From: Patellaria atrata CBS 101060 | Lineage: Eukaryota > Ascomycota > Dothideomycetes > Patellariales > Patellariaceae | Assembly: GCA_010093705.1 (NCBI GenBank) | Contig: MU006109.1 | Span: forward strand, 158,009-222,008 | Length of the DNA stretch: 64,000 bases | Reading direction: 5' to 3' | Shown here: positions 47,205 through 59,596 of the stretch, piece after piece | Layout: each line of letters begins with the position of its first letter | Position numbering within the stretch: the stretch's first letter is position 1 | Position numbers and translations under genes: made by a program | The notes under the pieces: model-generated | The model's database searches: none | What the model was told of the DNA's origin: nothing | The model's input: the letters and a program-made list of their open reading frames with translations, nothing else

Positions 47205-48299
47205 ATGGGCTTTGGCGATTTTACCACAATATGCTCGAAAGTAGCACTTCCCCTCTGCTCGCTCGTGGGTCCCCCATCTGCAATCTCGGGCCGAGTGGGC
47301 ATCCAGGCGAAATGTTACGCGCGGACGATAGAGCTGGCAAACACCTTGATCTTCCAGGGCGCGGTTGGGTTCACACACATAGCGGCGATGTGCATGTTGG
47401 CAATCATGATTATTCATGTGCGGTCGAAGTTTACTGCTGTTGGTATGGGCCCTCCCTCTCCTAAAAGAAACCCGATATGAGAGCATATGTGGGTGAAGGA
47501 GGCCAAACGCTAATATAAACCTCTAGGCCGAAAGGAAATCACTAGCTTTTTCTACCTCTACATGCTGCTAACCATCTTCTCTCTCATCCTCGACACCGGT
47601 GTTGTTCCCCCAGGCTCCGGCGCATATCCATACTTCACCAGCGCACAAAACGGCCTCACCTCCGCTCTCTGCACTTGCCTCCTCGTCAATGGCTTCGTCG
47701 GCTTCCAGCTCTACGAAGATGGGACCACCCTTTCCGTCTGGCTCCTACGATTGACCTCCTTCGGCATGTTCATAATCAGCGGTGCCGTCTCCCTTTTAAC
47801 CTTTAAAGGATGGGCAGGACTGGGGCCCACCAACACAGTCGGGCTCTTCGTCGTGCTATACGTCTTCAACGCCATCTTCCTCTTCATCTACGCCGTCATG
47901 CAAATCATCCTGGTCGTCAACACACTGCAAGACCGGTGGCCCCTCGGCGACATCGGATTTGGGATCCTCTTCTTCATCCTCGGCCAAGTCATATTATATG
48001 TTTTCAGCGACAACATCTGCGAAGGCGCGCAGCACTATCTGGATGGGCTCTTCATCGCGACCATCTTCAATCTGCTCGCCGTCATGATGGTGTACAAGTA
48101 CTGGGACTCCATCACCAAGGAGGATCTCGAATTCAGCGTCGGACAGAAGATGAATAATTGGGAGGTCAAGGAACCGCTTGTCGGCGATGAGGATAGAAGG
48201 ACAACGATTTATCAAGACAGTCAAAGTGATTACGCGCCGAGTATGTATCATCAGTCGGGCACGCACCGAAGCTCTAATTATGGGGGGTATGGTTATTAA
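47205..48299 (+). CDS. CHS7: Chitin synthase export chaperone Chs7
   Basis: Exons are 47205-47442 and 47527-48299 with an 84-nt intron. They give 336 residues. Chs7 lets chitin synthases (Chs3 class) fold and leave the endoplasmic reticulum. It starts MGFGDFTTICSKVALPLCSL, as in all fungal orthologues. Highly conserved segments follow: TIELANTLIFQGAVGF, HVRSKFTAVGRKEITSFFYL (across the splice), LDTGVVPPGSGAYPYFTSAQ, NGFVGFQLYEDGTTLSVWLL, LQDRWPLGDIGFG and VMMVYKYWDSITKEDLEFSV. About seven membrane helices are visible, with a disordered cytoplasmic tail rich in Ser and Tyr. Nothing is missing. Confidence 0.97.
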
Positions 48300-48833
48300 T
48301 ATGGGACGTTAAGTTAGGATTTTATCTAGTCTTGCGAAAGATTCTTAAGGCATTGGGCGGAGAATTGGGCGTTTTGGTGCTGAAAGAGTTCTTTAAAAAG
48401 CTAGGGTCCATTTTTTTTTCTTTACCCGTGGAAACCACCTTCTATAAGGAGCTGTTTTGTGGACCGTAGCTATATCAATATCTATTGTATGTAGTTGTAA
48501 TCGAAGAATCAATTTGCTGCATATCACTCAGAGATATGATGGGCATGGTATCAGAAAGTTCGTTTTAATTCGGAGGATGTTCGTACACGTTGCATTACCC
48601 CTTTGTTCAAACTCCTAATCTTAGAGGAACAAATACCTTCAAATACTTTACGGACCCATTGGACATTTGAAGTACTGTAATTCAAGAACAAACAGCAACA
48701 TCACCACTAAAAGCAACACCATCAGCGCCACCGAAACACTTGGTATCCCAGTAAAAGTAGCCACAGCAAGACATAACGCCATCCCGCATGCAAGTCTTAA
48801 AACCTGCTGTGCTAATCTGCAGGAAAGACGCGC
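48300..48833. other. Convergent 3' intergenic region
   Basis: Between the 3' ends of CHS7 and LAS1. It is AT-rich with a short T run near 48411-48418. No gene is seen. Confidence 0.5.
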
Positions 48834-50586
48834 TCACTTCCTATATCCGATGGGAGTCTTGCGCCACATCCCCGGCCTGCGCTCAAAGCTACAATGTTGT
48901 AAGCAATCGTTCTTGTAAACCATTGGGAGACATACCCCTTATATCCTTCCCAGAACACCATCTGCGCTCCATTGGCGGCTCCAGCGGAAGAGCTCTCGGA
49001 GCCTATTTCCATGTCCTCGTCCACTGTGGGGTGGCTGCTCTGGACAGGAGGCATCGTCTCTTTATTCTCTGCAGGGGGACGGGTCTCTGTCGTCATCTGG
49101 TTCCCATTGCTCTCTGCAAGACCAGCGCTCGGAGCGGCCGTCGGCGCCTCCTTGTTTTCTGTAGGATGGTGGTCCTCGACGGCAATCCCACGTGATTCAG
49201 GAGTGCTCCCGCCGCTTCCAGGGCGAGAGCTTTCAGTGATCGTAAGCGTAGAGCCAGTAGAGCCCTTACGCTCCATGGAGAGTAGCGTCATATCCACCTC
49301 CGGCCAGCATGCGCTATACGGCTTGACCCAGCCCTTCTTGAAGAGACGGTTGCCTTTTAGGAGCAGTATGCTACCCAGTTGCATACCCCAGAAAACTGGG
49401 TACAGGCAGCAGATGCTCATGACGCCTTCATACAGCGTGCTTACGCTACGTTTGCGGACTTCTTTCCACGGGTCCTCCACGAGGATGTGGACGAGCCATG
49501 CGTGCATTGCCTCTCGGAAGGGGTCTAGCTTCACATCTAGCATGGAGTGCTCCGTCATGAGTTGTGCCATCCGTTCGACGAGGAGAAGGAGAAATGGTCG
49601 TTGGTATCGCGTTATGCGGTGGAGAAAGTCATCCCAAACGCGGAATGCAACGTACATTGGTGAACCGAGCCTGCTGAGAATGATTAGAAAAGGATCGTCT
49701 TGGGATGTCAGCAACGTGCGTCTTATCAGAGGGCACGATCATGCCGCTGGCTACAAGAAGTTCGACGAGGGTGGAAATATTCTGCTTGTTGTCTTTGCAG
49801 AGGTCCACGATCTCCGGGCATGCTTTGGCGGCAGCGGGGCTTGGGGTGTCTGGAAGCTTGATTTTCTTCTTGATCTCTACTGTCCTTGCTTGCTTGAATG
49901 TCCGAAGAACCTCAATAAGTTGCTCTCTGATAGCGAAAGACAGTAGGTTCTCGGAAGTCAGCAGCCCCCTTGAAGCTGTCATAGCCTGATCAAGTCGGGA
50001 CCAGTGCTTGTCCCATAGCCATTCTAATGCAAGTCTATTTGATTCTTCTAGACGACGAATACTGGGCAAAGCGCCATGAGTTAATTCATGGCGTAACTGC
50101 ACTAGTGACTTATCTAAACCTATGATTGTTGCCATATCGAACATCGTTTGTTTAACGTAAAAGGCTTGTTGCGAATCACAAAAGCCAGTAACAAACCTAG
50201 AGATACGTAAGTCCGTACGTGATACCTAATGCGACATATCATATTGCGTGGGGGATACATACCTGCTGACTGCACTTGCGTGCACGCCTCGGATTGAGGG
50301 AATGGACATCTGTCCACGGTCATGCTGTACCTGAGCATCAACGAGTAGTGCTGTAGACTCAATGACTAGAGGAAGCGTGCCACCTCTTGACTTCAACGCA
50401 AAAGCCTAAAAAAAGAAATCAATGACTATTGGGAGATGAGATTTATTGTAGCGGAAAGTTTGCTACCTCAGCGACTGCGTCACTGCGTTCATCTGGCCGA
50501 TTCGAGTTGGGCTTCCAGTAAAACCTGGCTCGTAGCTCCAGCAAATCTGCTGGGCTATGCCAGGGGAAAATCATGAACTTTGGCAT
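48834..50586 (-). CDS. LAS1: Pre-rRNA processing protein Las1
   Basis: Five exons: 50467-50586, 50263-50405, 49720-50196, 48936-49673 and 48834-48888. They give 510 residues. Las1 is the endonuclease that cuts ITS2 with its partner Grc3 in the nucleolus. The N-terminus reads MPKFMIFPWHSPADLLELRA. LVIESTALLVDAQ follows, then FVTGFCDSQQAFYVKQTMFD. The HEPN-type active site is RHELTHG in LVQLRHELTHGALPSIRRLE. LALEWLWDKHW and SPMYVAFRVWDDFLHRI come next. The end is GFERRPGMWRKTPIGYRK, as in homologues. The third intron (49674-49719, 46 nt) fits only as a GC..AG intron, joining SDKT to RLGSPMY. The GT choices in reach give the wrong frame. The last intron is 48889-48935. The middle of the fourth exon is disordered and acidic. 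Confidence 0.93.
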
Positions 50587-51041
50587 TTCTGCAAGCTGAT
50601 GTTCATAACTCCGATATTCACGATGCAAGACTTTAGGTTGTGCGCATGACGCGAAGTGGATTCTGTGGTGTTGAGTTGGACGCGAAGAAAGTTTCGTCAG
50701 GGTTGAAGAAGTTGAATATAATAAATTAGAACTAAAGCACAACCCTGTCTCGCTAAATAGAAGCTTAAAGCTTAATTAACGGCTAACCTTGACGACATCA
50801 AGACTCGTTCCGTCTATATTGTCACTATAGTCAAGGAGTCGTCGATTTTTACGTCTGTACTTTACAATAGACCGCATGGACCTATATTTATTGCTACATC
50901 TACTAATTAGACTATGAAATGATTCACATCTAATTTATAAGGGTATCTCGATAGTAAAATTCCGACCCACTAGACTCATACAATTCTCCTGATAAACGCC
51001 GACGCTATGCTGTAATTTTCAAATGTTGACCTATGCTCTTT
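50587..51041. other. Intergenic region, LAS1 promoter
   Basis: About 450 AT-rich bases between the LAS1 start and the stop of the next minus-strand gene. No coding content. Confidence 0.45.
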
Positions 51042-52181
51042 CTATATCCATCCGTACCGAGCTCCTGCGACCTGCGCTGAAGGAACAGGATGCATCCACT
51101 GCCCGTACACCACTTCGTTCGGGTATGCTTCATCATCATCTTCGAAGAAGAAACTATGTCCAGAGAGATTGGTATGTATTTCCGTGTCATAACGGATCGG
51201 TAAGCCTTTTTCTGCCATTTTAGGAGCCGGAGGTTCTTCATCCTCACTCTCTGCATCATCCGAGCTTACAACACCTTCATCCTCCTCGTCATCATCCTGC
51301 TCTGGAGGCTGAAATGGTTCTTCTAACTTTAACCCCTTGCCTTGCGGCTCTTGAAGACCCAAAGCAAGAAGTGGCTGATAAGGTTCCGGAGGATCGTAAA
51401 GGCCCATGCCTATGAGTACTGGACCAGATTCTTTAGCATCTTTGTGATCTATGGTAGGCGGAACTTCGTCTGCAGGAGTGCGTGGGTGCTGGATAGGGAG
51501 ATATTCGGACTGAGCATGAACTGAACTAGTCCTGGGGTTGAAATCTAACTGCATGTGATGTAGAGGCAAAGGTTGTGGATATTGCATGGAGTTGTATGGA
51601 CTGATGCCAAAATAATCGGTGGGTTGGTCTATGCTTCCGTTCCATGTTCGGGCGGGGAGATGTGGGAATGCGTTAGTTAACGTATCATATGGCGTAAAGT
51701 TGGCATTTGTGTTTGACTGATCCATCATTGGTACACCGCTCGGAAGATCGTGAGCGAAAGTGGCAGTTGATTGGAAATATTCAGAACTCCGGCCATCATG
51801 ATAACGACCTGAAGATGAGGTAAATTGCGGTTGCGTTGACAAGTTCGAGGAGGATGGGTGCCAGCTTAAGGGACGAGTTGCAGCAACGCGGCCTGTAAAT
51901 CCATCTGAAGTATGTTGTTCATCGGTGGATCCGAACATCATATTGAAATGATCGTCGAGGGTCGCGTATGCCTTCACATTAGAGGTAGTTCTTCGTCTTT
52001 CCACTCCATGGGGACTGCCGTGAGTGCTTCGAGGTTTTTCGATCCGAGCCATGTTCCTACCAGGCGTTGAATTGCCGTTGGAACTCCTTGAATGCCTTCG
52101 AGAGAGTTGTGAGGAAGCCATTCTTCTTGAGACGTCACTAAGGACACTTTCATAATCATCATGGTTGGGAAAGACGGTCAT
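51042..52181 (-). CDS. Conserved disordered fungal protein
   Basis: A single exon of 379 residues. Most of it is low in order, rich in Ser, Pro, His and Gln. It starts MTVFPNHDDYESVLSDVSRR. The part I think is conserved lies near the C-terminus: PVLIGMGLYDPPEPYQPLL, then GKGLKLEEPFQPPEQ, followed by an acidic stretch (EQDDDEEDEGVVSSDDAESE) and a final aromatic block with FFFEDDDEAYPNEVVYGQWM. I have seen GMGLYD..E and GKGLKLEE as signatures of an uncharacterised Pezizomycotina family. The acidic patch and disorder would fit a nuclear or regulatory protein, but that is inference. The 5' side faces a very long stretch without genes. Confidence 0.75.
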   Translation of the reverse strand: MTVFPNHDDYESVLSDVSRRMASSQLSRRHSRSSNGNSTPGRNMARIEKPRSTHGSPHGVERRRTTSNVKAYATLDDHFNMMFGSTDEQHTSDGFTGRVAATRPLSWHPSSSNLSTQPQFTSSSGRYHDGRSSEYFQSTATFAHDLPSGVPMMDQSNTNANFTPYDTLTNAFPHLPARTWNGSIDQPTDYFGISPYNSMQYPQPLPLHHMQLDFNPRTSSVHAQSEYLPIQHPRTPADEVPPTIDHKDAKESGPVLIGMGLYDPPEPYQPLLALGLQEPQGKGLKLEEPFQPPEQDDDEEDEGVVSSDDAESEDEEPPAPKMAEKGLPIRYDTEIHTNLSGHSFFFEDDDEAYPNEVVYGQWMHPVPSAQVAGARYGWI

Positions 52182-55100
52182 GATGTACCAAACACGGAAA
52201 GATTTCTTAAGGCAGAAATGGTCGTTAAGTCACAAGAAGGTAGCAATGCGAATCCATGTAGACGTATGGGGAAGAATTCACAAAGGGCTCCTTCATGTAG
52301 GAGCCCGAGTGACTATATCAAGGTCAGCCAACACCCTAAAAGTAGCGGGTAGATGCTTCCAGCAGATCGGCGAGCACCTGCAAGCCCCTACATTAACCTC
52401 TTTATTATTTAAGAGTCATGGGAGATGCTAAAGGTAGGGACAGGGCTAGCACGCTCTCGCGATAAAGCGCCACTTGCAATCGTAAACGTACTGCAAGTGA
52501 GACGTCCTTCAAGGTCAAATACAAGACAAGCCAAAGCTGCCTCCTGCTGAATCTGGGGCTAATTAGAGACGATTAGTGACAGTGGCACGGTTAGTCCAAA
52601 TGGTTCGGATAGGCTGATGCAAGCTTGTTCATCCAATCCACAAGCCAACGATGCAACTTACGAAAACGAATCATGAATAGTAAATGACAAAAACAGACTA
52701 GGTCCTTTGGGTTCCTCTTGCGGCTGGACGCGCGGGTATGTACCATGGCGCAACGGAGGTGCGCACCGCATGATGTGAACAGAGAAAAGTCAAACACCAG
52801 AATGAAAGAGGACCAAATCGAGGCAAGTTGATTCGTGTGACTCCAGTTGCCGCTGAATAATGGCCACTTTCCGAAATGCCAGCATCGTCACCAGGACCTG
52901 GTGAGCCCCGAATCCTGGTTTAAAGGACGGGGCCGTGGGCAACAGTAGTAGGGTACGGTCCACTTTCAGTCCTGAACGGGCGGTCAAGGTTTTTAGCCTG
53001 AGCTGATGGTGTATCTAAAAATCGAGAGCAAGACGAGCATGTTGGACGATGGAGATCGTGCAAGGATCTAAAGAGACTGTGGGTGGTGAAGTCGATGCCG
53101 CAGCCAACAACGTACCCCTTGTTTAACCGCTTGTCAGAGTGGGTGAGCAAGCACAAATAATGGTCTGTATGCGTGAATAGCGTTCTTAGGGCTTTGTGCC
53201 CAATTATGATGATGGTAGGATAGTAATAATGAATGTGATAGAGGGGCGGCATATTACAGCCAGCTCTTCAATCCTCCTAAGGTCGTACAGTAGCACGGTA
53301 CTGTGGGTTTTTTTGGGGATCTTAGGCTGGATTTCGGAACAAGACTGAAGAGTGGATAATCCACGCCTGTTCTCCACTTTTGGTTGATTCGAGGATTTGC
53401 TTGGATTATTTTCGCCAATTTATAGCAAGCGATCTCAGATTTCCAGCGCGCAAATCAGAATAATAATGATGGGTTGATGAGTGATAGCCCGTGATTCGCT
53501 ATTCACCCTCGAACCGACCACCGTTGCGATTTTCCAGAAAAGCCCCTGGACGAGAATAAATGGGCGATGGATGGGGCCTAAACAACCGTGTGGTCTGCAG
53601 CGCCAGACACCGCCTACCACAGCTGTCCAGTAGTAGGAGTAACCAGAGGAATGCCCAATAGTGGCACATATCTGAAGGTTGTGGTAGTTTTTTTTGATGA
53701 TTGCTCTCAGCCCTCATGCATGGTAGCAGTCTCGCAGAACTACGACATTGCGGCAGCCTCTCATAGTGCTCGTTCAAAAAGCAAAAGGTCGCCCACCTTA
53801 TGACCGGCCTGCCTGATGCCCACGCACCACGCTACGTCTTACAGATGAAGGCTTTGTCAAGCAGGATCTGCATTTTGCAGAAATGGGATTATTTGATGAT
53901 GCTTCTACTGTACAGTAAGTTCAGACATGGGCCCGCAACGGAGATTGCAAGCAATCAGAAGGCCAGGAATTTGGTTTGCCTTGGGTCTTATGCTTCGTTT
54001 CGCCTAAGGAACAAGACGGGTTGAACCTTTCAGCCTCCGCCCCGTCGCCGTCACCTTCGTTGTTGTCTGGGTTTCGAAGCATGGGGCTGCTAACGCTTCT
54101 AGCCGTATGAAACTAAGAGCTGCGAGCTCTAACCGGACTGGCAAAGCAGAACCAGTTGCATGGAATATGCCTAGCGGTTACCACATCATGCAAGCCAAAC
54201 GACTGGCACCGTGGCCGAAGTCAAAGGAGCTTTTTTCGTTGCATGTGGATTCCCGACGGGACACTCTGGACCGTCAGACAAACTTTCGCTGCCTGTGTGG
54301 AGTGACATGCTTGGCTTTGAAACGTTGAATAATGTACCCTCCAAAATCCATGCGTCTCTAGTTATCATGCAGTCGTCCAGTAGTGGTTGAGCGGGAATGA
54401 GAGGAAACATTGCTTCAAGTTCAAGTTCATGCCTCCGTTAAGACCGAATCGATTGTCTTATCGATTGAGATAGTATAAGGCCCGCTCCACTGACCGTTCA
54501 AGGCCCATAACTCCATATTCGTATTCCAAACCGCGGCATCGTCCTTCGGTTTGTAGAACGTCACAACTCGGAATGCAGTCAATTTACTGTATGAAGAAAA
54601 GGATAAACTTAGCTTAATAGATGCCTTCCTGCCATTTCGTACAATGCGCGTACAAGGGCATCTTTTGATGATGAAAACAGTCAAACCCAGAGAACACAAG
54701 GAAAACGCCGCGGTTAGAAGACGTGGGTCAATATCGGCAAAACCAGTTCAGCGTAATAAACACCATCATGTTCCATGTCCTAGCAACAACGGGCATGTCT
54801 CGGTGGTTTACAAATTGTTAACCTCAAAATCATGAATCATCTCAATTTTCATGGAGCATAAGTTCCAAAGTACATGTACTGTAGGGTACTTGGTACTGTA
54901 CACCTTACTGTAGCCCGATGTACTTCCATACCAATACATCTTCCGTACTCGGCTGTAGCCTGGCAAAGGCAAAGCCCAGATGAAAGTCGTGAGTACTGTA
55001 GATCGAGTTATTAGATGCAGCCATGCAGCATTAACTTCCCTACTATTTGCTGCAAGCCTGCGACTGTAACGCCTGTTTAATCACTTGATCAATTGTTCCT

Positions 55101-58100
55101 CTTTCCAAGTACTTTTCCGTTTCTTTTCTCTCAGAGTCTACGTATGAATTAGACAGTCATGCAATGTGACATCCGACCAGCACGCATGTCCGTTTTCCAG
55201 GAGGCGCCAGGCTACACGATCCTTGACTCGTGTGTCAATGGAAAGATCGTCACTTTTAAGTTCAGGAGTCAAAGGAACGAAATAGTGGATGAAATGATGG
55301 ATGGATGGTGATTTCCGTACTGTACAGTGCAGGAAAAGAATCCCGCTTCCCATCGTAAGCGGTGGGCGGCGAAGTTTCTATGTATGGGTAAGCCGATGAT
55401 AAGACGAGGAATGTCCATGGTGCAACATCCCCGAGGGCCTTAAGGCCACAATTATCGACAAGTCTCAGGATAGCTGGGTGACAGCCTGGAGTTCAAAGGA
55501 CTCAGGAGGCAGCCAACCAATTCTCACTTCTCACAGCCGAAGCGCCGATATCCTTGGGGAAGCCGCGAAAAGCTCATCGTCTTCCGCTGATCGACGTACA
55601 GGGGTTACGAGTTTCTGCGTCGCCTGGGATCTGAAGGAGAGACCGGGGCTGGAGGTCTACGGTAAAGACAGAAGACTAGCAAAGTACGAACAAGGCGAAG
55701 AGTTGGTGTGAACCGTCACGACCGTAAGCATGGGGTTTCTGCCAGCAGCGCACCACTTGTCTCTCACCAAAGGGCCAAGATTCCCCCTTTGCAGTCTCTT
55801 TGAGTTTGTGTAGCGTATGCCCGGATCATACAATGCCGCTAGCTCTTTGCCGCTGGTAACGCTCTGAGGTCTCCACCGAATCGTTCTTCCGTTGTTGACG
55901 CAATCTCAAACATATTTACTTTACATAGTACCACGCACTTTACCCTTCTAAGAACCACCTACCGCCATGTGTACATCCGTCAATCAGTTATTCAATCGTG
56001 TATAAACCAATTTCATTGGTAGAGATAGTCTTTCCTATTAACTTCGCCCTGGATATATTGCTCTATTAACTGCGCAGTGTGTCAAACACAATTTGTATGT
56101 TTTATCTATCTCGAATTCTCGATTCACAGTACTGTACCGGATCTAGTATCCAACCATCTATCTGCTTCCCCTTTGTGGATCTTCGCAATTTAAATCACTA
56201 TTCAAGTACATGTCTTTCATCTTTGTTCTGCTTTGTACAAGAGCTATTTCCACACCGATAAATCAACGAATCTGTTGGTGTAGAAAGACTTGAAATTACT
56301 GTAGTACGATTTTCCGTTTCGACACAACTCCTTGCAAATTATCAGGTCACCACCAGTAAGGTTTAAACTCTCCAGCACTCACCCACTACTACGTCTGAAA
56401 TCGCTATGTATCAAGAATTATTACTTGATCAAACTGAATATAGGGGCCCGTTTTATGGGCCAGAAGAGGCAACTGATTTGCTCTCCATACCACCCCCTAA
56501 GTATCCAGCAACTTGTGACGTACGCGTGTACTGCGGTTAAAAAGTCCCACGAGGTTACCGGGGGTTAAACGATCCTATTCAAAACGTGGCGTCCCAGATA
56601 GAAAAAAGCAAAGGGTATGTCCCGTGTGTACTTGTGCCGTGTGCGGGATGCGTCAAATTGTGGACGCCTTAACGGCACCGGCTTGGACCAGCTTGGGCCG
56701 TTGTTCCCAAGGGGTCCTTAGGCTTGTTGTCTCCGTAAGGTTCCGTGGCTCGTTACGAGCGTGCAACGAGGATCAACCGCTCTCCGACGGGGCTGATGAC
56801 CGGATCTAGCGAGCAGATGAAAAGATGAAGGGGATCAGAAAATACACCTCTTAGGCTTCTTAAACGCTAAACCGGTAGCGGCCGAGGGGTGATATTCTTA
56901 TTGACTCGCTTTTCCCGTAAGGACCGTAACCCTTCTTCCCCAAGGATGTTAATCGGACGATCTGAATCTAATACAAGCTCAGTCTCCCCCTTGATTTACA
57001 GCACTTTTCAATAATCTAGCGTTCTAGAATTCTCGGCACTTTCCCGCCACCGCAACTTCGCAAGCAAAGGTTCATCCTTACAGTTGTAGGAGATACAAAC
57101 ACAGAGGTTACAACGCTCCTTTCGGTGATCCAACAAACAGCTTTTGATGCAAAGTGCAAATCAACGGGCAAAGTTACATAGCTTCATCCATACTCATCCA
57201 TGTTGCCCTTCGATCTAAGCTTAACTCAGTTGACAGTATTGAGTACAGAAACTGCCGTCGGTATGAATGCGGGATCTTGCTTTGAACAGAATCCTGATTC
57301 ACCACAATGTAGTCATGTACGGACGTACACCTTCCATCCTCGGTTGCGTTGTGGGAGGGACAGCAGCGGGAACTTTTTCGACTAGCACAAGGGATCTCGC
57401 AACATGGTCTTCATGATACATACAGCGAGAAAAAGTAGCCGTCCAGACGTTCAGCTTGCAGGTTAAGCGTCACGCGCTCCTTTAGTTTTAATACCCGCAG
57501 ACTCATCCGACTGCGGCCATATCAACCCTTCATCAAAGTGCATAGCGTACTTTATGTATCGTACAGGTACGTATTCTTCCGCACTTCTGGATCACCATCC
57601 GTATTGGCTCCTTGACCGTCTTGCTTCCTTGCAGATTATGTCTCTGTTACCGCTTATTATCTTCCTACGGACTGTGGCTTGATCAAGTCTCGGTAGGTCA
57701 CAGCGCTCTCTCACACAATTGCATGACGTTTTATAAAGATGAACCCTGGGGGTTGGGGCACTACTACTGGGGAACGGTGGAAAGCATCCCCCGTCTGGGA
57801 AATCAAAATGGTTGGAACCCGCATCTGCAACTTTACTGCAGACATCCGGCCGTGATCCCATCCCACCGATCACTTTGTGCGTTTGCGCTACCCACCTGCA
57901 GGACGCGGCTAGTGAAATATATCAACAAGCGGGGACACGGAAAATTTATCATCATTAGACATTACCAAGTCTCCAGGAGTACTTTAACCTGTGGGAGACT
58001 GAACAAGAACATGCCAGCGTTTAGCCAAGCGGCTACTCCATGCATCAGAGATCAATCAGTCAAGCAGCCATATGGTTATTCTTCACACTAGTAAGCGTGT

Positions 58101-59596
58101 GTCATGGGATCCAGGAGAAACAAGAAACACTGTCACCACGAATATTAGAGAAGAAGATGTGCGCTGGATCCATCCACTGCATCTCCCTACCGGAAAGTCG
58201 TCCTACGAGCCTGCGGGATATTGGTCAATATGTCCACCGTTCTAATCTCCTTGTAAATACATGAGGCTACTACCTTACAGTATACTGCCTTTTAAGTCTG
58301 GAAGGAAAAATTCTGGACCCTTCAAAAGCATTCAGCATCCGGTCGAGGCATGACGGGAATATATACTCCCTGCACGTCAGCATGATTTAATTCTAATCCA
58401 CATCTTACGGACTTTCCCCGGACATTCCGATAATGATAGTAAGGTTTCGCCTAAAGAAAAAAAAATGATCCCAGAATATTGTCGTTAAGATCAGTGTCAG
58501 TAATATGCTTACGGTTACATGCGGCCACAGTTTCATATATCGTCAAACATCAAGTCTTCTCGTTTAGGCAGTCAATGTTTCTTTTCCTTGTATAACACTT
58601 TTCAAGCTTACTCTATTATGGTCATCATCGTCCGAGGACCTGTTTCACGAAGGAATGAATCCTGAACGAGTTGCAAAGTCGGAGATTTCCTCGTACTTGT
58701 ACTGTACCCTAGGACTAACTTACGTATTACCGCTCGATGCATATCATTATTTTTCTCTGCATGGTCACACATTTCTGCTTGGGCTTCTCGCCAGAGTCGC
58801 CACATGTTGATTACAACAACTTCAGCTCCGGTTCGCATGGGCAGTGGATCACTGTCTGGAATCCGGTCTTGCTTTCTTTTTCCTTCACCGCACCCACAGC
58901 AAGAGTTTCACCAATATATACCCTCGCTTGGTTAATATGCTTCAAGGATTGACGTTCTACCGCCTTTTAAACTTTCGCATTACTACCGACGCATCCATCG
59001 CTCGTTATACGAGTGGAGAATAATAATGATGTGAGGAAGGATCTTGCAGTGAGACTTCGATAAGATCTCTGCCTGTTAGACTTCATGTCATGATCTAACA
59101 ATCCCCGTAATAACAAACCCGCTTAATAAATGAGTTCGAGATCTACGGTGAGAATATCAGGAACACCTGCCCCTTTAGGAAGCCTGATTACTATCGAGAC
59201 AATCCCGCGTCGCTAGCTTCGAGCACTTAATTGTCTTATAGTGCCCTTTTCTATTCTCCGTACTTCTGTAGCACATACTACTTTTCGTCGTCTTCCGTCA
59301 GTGTTCAGATAAGTGATCCTGATCACAGTTCTCGTTTCCGCAACATCTCCGGACTCAAAACAAGGCAGGGCGTATTAGGATATGACGGTTTCGTCGAGGA
59401 AGATCATATGTGAATGATTGGCGCTTAAGGTTGGCTACTTCTGCATATCTTGCTATCTGCTGTTGTTCATTCCACACCGTCCATTCTTAGACATACCTTT
59501 GGAGTACGACTTGACCCATTATCTACAGTTGCCTTACTGAACCAGTCTTCATTTCAATATCATTAGTTGAAGATTTCCATTCAAACGAGACCCACC
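52182..59596. other. 7.4-kb stretch without a supported gene
   Basis: Only short frames on both strands, the longest 159 codons (57612-58091), with no family features, promoter or splice logic. Base composition looks like neighbouring intergenic DNA and is not extremely AT-rich, so it does not look like a heavily mutated transposon. Words of the type TACTGTAC recur (near 53285, 53907, 54875, 54892, 55318, 56133 and 58698). It lies upstream of the gene starting at 52181 and downstream of PEX11C. Confidence 0.6.

Noticed and set aside
48972-49946. 324-codon plus-strand frame
   Set aside because: It is antisense to LAS1, whose exons carry clear family motifs.
50161-50200. Apparent frameshift in LAS1 at FVTGF
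   Set aside because: Re-reading the run of four A bases at 50180-50183 showed the frame is intact (FVTGFCDSQQ).
56560-57000. Stretch with an rRNA-like look (GC-rich hairpins, CGTAAGG words)
   Set aside because: I could not match it to any conserved rRNA core segment.
57612-58091. 159-codon plus-strand frame, the longest in the gene desert
   Set aside because: Composition is random-looking (many Cys, His and Arg), with no domain, leader or splice context.
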